DNA from: Pterobdella sp. o SKG-2022
Taxonomy: Eukaryota; Annelida; Clitellata; Hirudinida; Piscicolidae
Length of the DNA stretch: 64,000 nucleotides
Direction: 5' to 3'
NCBI GenBank assembly: GCA_964035795.1
Contig: OZ038322.1
Coordinates: 20,190,674 to 20,254,673 of the forward strand
The position numbers and the translations under genes are program-made. The notes beneath the pieces were generated by a model, which was not told where the DNA came from, did no database searches, and worked only from the letters and a program-made list of their open reading frames with translations. This document shows positions 60,085-64,000 of this stretch, one piece after another. How positions within the stretch are numbered: the first letter of the stretch is position 1; every line of letters starts with the position of its first letter.

Positions 60085-61975
60085 GTATAGCGCCTTTTAC
60101 GCATCGTTCAAAGGCGCTCTGCTATGAACTGCTTAAAGAAGAAAGTTTTTAGGTTTTTGAAGAAAGTAGGATAGGAAGTAGATTTAAGATTAGGAAGAAG
60201 AAAGTTCCAGAAAAGTGGACCAAAAAAAGAAAAAGCAGATTTAGCTTAGGAGTGAGAGAGATAATGAAAAGTTGAGAACGAGTAGAGGACCGTAGGCCGG
60301 CACGTTTAGGAGGTAGTAAGAGGTTAGAAAGATAGAAATGCGAAGTAGAATGAGAAATTTTGTACATGAGAGTGCAGATTTTGAAGAAAAAGCGAAAGTG
60401 AGGAGGTAGCCAGTGAAGATCGACAATAGATGGAGAGATATGGGAAAATTTAGGAGTATGAGAGACCAAGCGTGCAGCAGAGTTGAAAGCTTTAGTTAGA
60501 GGGTAGAGAGTAGATTTAAGTACAAATAGTTGCAGTAATCAAGTCGGGAGAAAACAAGAGAGCAGACAAGAATCTTAAGAGAGGCATCATCGAGAAGAGT
60601 TCTGTCTGATACAATGTAGGTGAAAAAAACAAGAAGAAGCAACAGAGAGAATTTGAGGATTAAAAGAAAGAGAAAGCCAAGACACTGAATAGTGGAGAAG
60701 GGATAAATAGTTAGGTCAGAGATCATGATGGGAGGGAAAGAGGAAGGAAGAAATTTAGACTTAGAAAGATAGATAAAATTAAATTTTGAGAGATTAAAAT
60801 TTTAGATGCATGGAGTCACTCCATGAAAGAATAGAAGAGAGACAGAGACTAAGCCTATCAAAAGTAAAAGAAAGGGAAGAGATAAGAAAAGAAGAGAAGA
60901 TAAAAGGCATCGTCAGCAAAAATCTGACTTTGAAAAGAGAAAGATTCGATGAGACGAGAAATGAGAGGTATAAAGAATGAAGAGAAGAAGTCCGAGAACA
61001 GATCTCTGAAAAACACTGAAAGGAACAGAGGAGAAGAAGAAGAGTTGTTAATAGAAACAGTGGAGGAGCGGTTAGAAAGATAGGAGGTAAGCCAGGAAAG
61101 TGAGAAGCCGGAAATACCAAAAGAGGAGTTGAGAGGCTGCCGTAAAAGTGAGTGGTCAACAGTATCAAAAACAGAAGAGTAGTCAAGAGAAAAGAGAAGA
61201 AAAAGCTTACCAGAGTCGGAAGCTATAAGAGCATCATTAGAGATTTTTCAAAGGCAGGTTTCAATATAATGGAAGAGTCTAAAGACAGATTGGGTAGGGA
61301 GAAGAAGATTGTTAAAAAGAAGAAAGCTTGAAAGTTGGAGGTAAATAGCTTTTTCAAGAATTTTGGAGAAAAAGGAAAGGTTAGAAATAGGACGGTAGTT
61401 GGAGATGATAGAAGGATCAAGGGAAGGTTTTTTCAGTATTGGAGTAACGATAGATGATTTAAAGGAGGTGGGAAATTAAGAAGTAGCTAGTGAAAGATTA
61501 ATGAGATTGAGAATGATGAAATAGAAGGAAGAGGAAAGATCATTAAGGATTTTTGAAGGAATTAGGTCAGGGGAGCAGGAAGATGAAGATACAGATTTGA
61601 TGATGGAGATGAGGTCTGTGAAGATGATGGCTGAAAAGTGAGAGACAGAGGCAGGAGAAGACGCTGGTAGAGTGTGAGATGATGAGCGATTAGCTCTGAG
61701 AGAAAGAATCTTGTTGTGGAAATAGTCATGAAAATCTTGAGAAGAAAAAGGAGAAGAAGGGGATTGTTTGGAAAGAACGCGATTGAGATTTTTCTAACGA
61801 GAGGAAGAAGAGAAAGCACAGTTGATGGAAGAAATAAGAAAATTTGAGTGTTTGGAGTGGAGGAGAGAGCGATAGGTTGATAGGTGAGAAAGCCAAAGAA
61901 TGTGAGAGGAAGAAGAGGGAGGGGAACGATAAGAACGTTCGAGCTTGCGTAAAGTACTTGCAATTGATACTTTTT
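60085..61975 (-). mobile_element. Decayed CR1/L2-type LINE, minus strand
   Basis: Reading the minus strand, fragments in several frames resemble LINE blocks in order: a polymerase N-terminal part (61963-61562), RSVLGLLLFILYTS for the usual QGSVLGP block, the catalytic FADD at 60909-60920, FSRLDYCNYLY near 60540, and VDLHWLPPHFRFFFK near 60400. Frameshifts and stops break it into at least five pieces, so it cannot be functional. The 3' end on its strand is a hairpin GCGCCTTT...AAAGGCGC followed by TATACAAATAATTAATTATT. The plus strand is very purine-rich throughout. It is not the same copy or close subfamily as the LINE at 0.6-3.2 kb. Confidence 0.8.
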
Positions 61976-63325
61976 GAAATATGTTAATCATTATTCAAAT
62001 TAATAACAACAGAGAATTAAAAAATTACTAAAGTTAATTAAAAATTACTAAATATTACACAGAACTTACAACAACGACAACAAAAGCCAAACATAGAAAT
62101 TTTCAAAGCAAAAACACAATTCAATACAAACACCCCTATCCAAAGCCTCAACACCATTCAAACAACGCTCATTTTAATGGACGCAAATCCGGAACGTCTG
62201 AATTTAAATTCACTCCTGAAAAACGCATTTCTCATAAAAGCTTTGTTAAACAAAAAGGGCTATCTAATTACCAAAGTGTGAACAGATATTTTCCTCTTTC
62301 GAGTTTCGGTATTTAGATTTATTGATTTTGATTAATGTTTATATTGTTTTGTGAAATCATAATTTTTTTCATTAGATTCTTGCACATAACATAACTTTTC
62401 AAAAAAATTATTATTTAATAACTATGAACAATTGAGAAAATGTTTTTTCGATAAGTTTAGTCATATCGAAATTTTTTATGAAATTAAACTTATCTAATAT
62501 CAAGTTATTTTTGCTGTTTTAATAAATGTATTAATATCTCATAATCTGAGCTAAAAATTTTACAAAAAATACAGATAATTCATAAGTTCATTATCAATCA
62601 TAACTGATATTTCAAACGTCAAACGTAGGTGTCAGGACAGCCGGTGTGATGCTGCAGTCCATCCTAGTATTCCCTCTGCTCCAAAGTGTGTTCAAGTAGA
62701 TATAACGAAAAAAATCAGTTTTTATGTTGGTTTTATGGGATTTTTTCTTAAATAGTATTTTTAATTTACAATTAACTACTGTTTCCATCCTATAGTACAA
62801 AACAAACTTGTTAAACCAAATAATGTGACATGCTTTTTGTTACAAATGTAACATTTCAATGTAACTTTAAGTACTTTAAAATATTACATTTCAACATAAA
62901 ACCCTTTTATTCTTTCAGTTTGTTTTGTACTATTGCATCGTTCAGGATATTTTACTCCATAATATTTCAATTCATTTTTGAGTTTTACTTTCATTTGGTC
63001 TCGTCTCGTATAGTTTTTAGTTTTGGATATTGCTTTCTTTAGATTTTTGATAAAATTAAATTTCATTTCAAGCTTTATTTTGAGGTCCACATAACTTTCT
63101 TTCATTGGTGGTTTCGCTACTATATATTTCAAAAGTCAAGTACTGAGATTATTAAATTTGATCAGTCAATATTGTTTGATGAATGATCAGTAAAAACTTT
63201 ATATTTATGAAAAATTTTTTTTTAAGTAATAATTAAATCAAATTTAAACAAGCCTAATATTTTGAAACTTCTCATTGTTGTATATTAAATCATTTGTTAA
63301 TTTTTTGTTTCCTGAAACATTATGC
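61976..63325. other. AT-rich intergenic region, nothing recognised
   Basis: Short ORFs at 62612-63132 lack motifs and splice context. No RNA gene or repeat family is recognised. Confidence 0.4.
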
Positions 63326-63327
63326 AT

Positions 63328-63550
63328 ATCCGCTAGTAGTTAGAATTCGGCGCTCTCACCGCCGCGGCCGGGGTTTGATTCCTGTTCTGGGTCTACCAAC
63401 ATGGGTTTCGGATAAAGAACTGGAGACCTCTCTCAATCTTCTCTTTCCATCTGCTCATCCCAGTGCTCTCCGTGCCTTCAAACAGAGGCCTAACGCACGA
63501 AATCCTTCTACCCGTGATTGGCTTATCCAAGTTCCAAGCATTGTTTTGCA
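63328..63550 (+). mobile_element. tRNA-Glu-derived SINE or tRNA-Glu pseudogene
   Basis: 63333-63385 closely follows tRNA-Glu: box A region CTAGTAGTTAGAATTC, a perfect anticodon stem CGGCG/CGCCG with loop CTCTCAC (anticodon CTC at 63355-63357), and box B GGTTTGATTCC. The T stem has two or more mismatches and the acceptor ends do not pair, so it is not a working tRNA. A GC-richer body follows to about 63550 (CCGTGATTGGCTTATCC), unlike the AT-rich surroundings, which favours a SINE. Confidence 0.7.
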
Positions 63551-64000
63551 TTAAACTTATATTTCTAGCTGCAAGTTTTACAAAATCTCATGAAAAAATT
63601 AAGCATTGCTCTAGGAAATTTAACAAATTTATTTAAGATACCAAAGTTAAGCGATAACCCCCAAGCTGAACCTAATCAAATAGTAAATCCCATTCTTTAA
63701 TTAATTTAAAACATTAATTAAAATAACGTCTTTAAAATTGTGCAAGAGAAAATTTATTTAAACCGCCAAAGCATTAGATATATGAAGAATAAGGAGGGCA
63801 ATGATAATTGAATAATCAGTGGGAAATCTCCTCAAGATGAAATGGTGGTGTTCTTGGTGTTGCTTTTGGAGTCTGCGCATCAAAATCTCAAATTAGTTTT
63901 TTGAGATCATTATTTGGAAAACAAGTACACACAAAAAATCTAAATAGGGATTGTAGTTTTTATTTATGATAGATTACTTTTTGACAAAATCATAACTTGT
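63551..64000. other. AT-rich window end, nothing recognised
   Basis: No ORF, RNA gene or repeat of note is seen. Confidence 0.4.

Noticed and set aside
63331..63400. Functional tRNA-Glu gene
   Set aside because: The anticodon arm is perfect, but the acceptor and T stems do not pair.

Overview
The window is nuclear DNA of an animal, very probably an invertebrate bilaterian. It is AT-rich, genes are split into many short exons by GT-AG introns of about 50-600 bp, and the products are typical animal proteins: Dicer, host cell factor (HCF), STK16-type kinase, mitochondrial DMAC2L/ATP5S, an F-box/LRR protein and a lachesin/IgLON-like Ig protein. Transposons are CR1/L2-type LINEs, tRNA-derived SINEs, a hAT-like TIR element and small foldback elements. 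I cannot fix the phylum from sequence alone.

Layout. 0.6-3.2 kb: 5'-truncated LINE with an uninterrupted 811-codon ORF. 3.7-5.6 kb (-): first coding exon of an acidic low-complexity gene that continues beyond the window. 6.0-7.4 kb: non-autonomous hAT-like element with a nested foldback. 7.8-10.9 kb (+): STK16 kinase, 9 exons. 11.4-23.6 kb (+): Dicer, 29 exons, about 2146 aa, with intact RNase III domains but a ruined helicase ATP-binding site. 23.9-25.0 kb (+): a four-exon gene for a 91-aa secreted EGF-like peptide. 25.7-31.0 kb (-): F-box/LRR protein, at least 16 exons. 31-36.5 kb: gene-poor, with repeats and a SINE. 36.5-40.3 kb (+): secreted protein with a C-terminal discoidin (F5/8C) domain. 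40.7-41.7 kb (-): DMAC2L/ATP5S, divergent from HCF (41.9-49.6 kb, +, 29 exons, 1245 aa) across a 171-bp shared promoter. 49.6-53.5 kb: intergenic with mobile-element relics. 53.6-60.0 kb (+): three-Ig secreted protein, 12 exons. 60.1-62.0 kb (-): decayed LINE. 63.3 kb: tRNA-Glu-derived SINE or pseudogene.

Exon models were assembled by hand from splice sites, reading-phase continuity and family similarity. In every complete gene the chosen exons add up to a whole number of codons, which supports them. The genes do not form one pathway. The most notable points are the Dicer with a degenerate helicase, an HCF with a Taspase1-like site instead of vertebrate-type cleavage repeats, the unlisted small EGF-like peptide gene, and a SINE family whose 3' tail resembles the local LINE tail.
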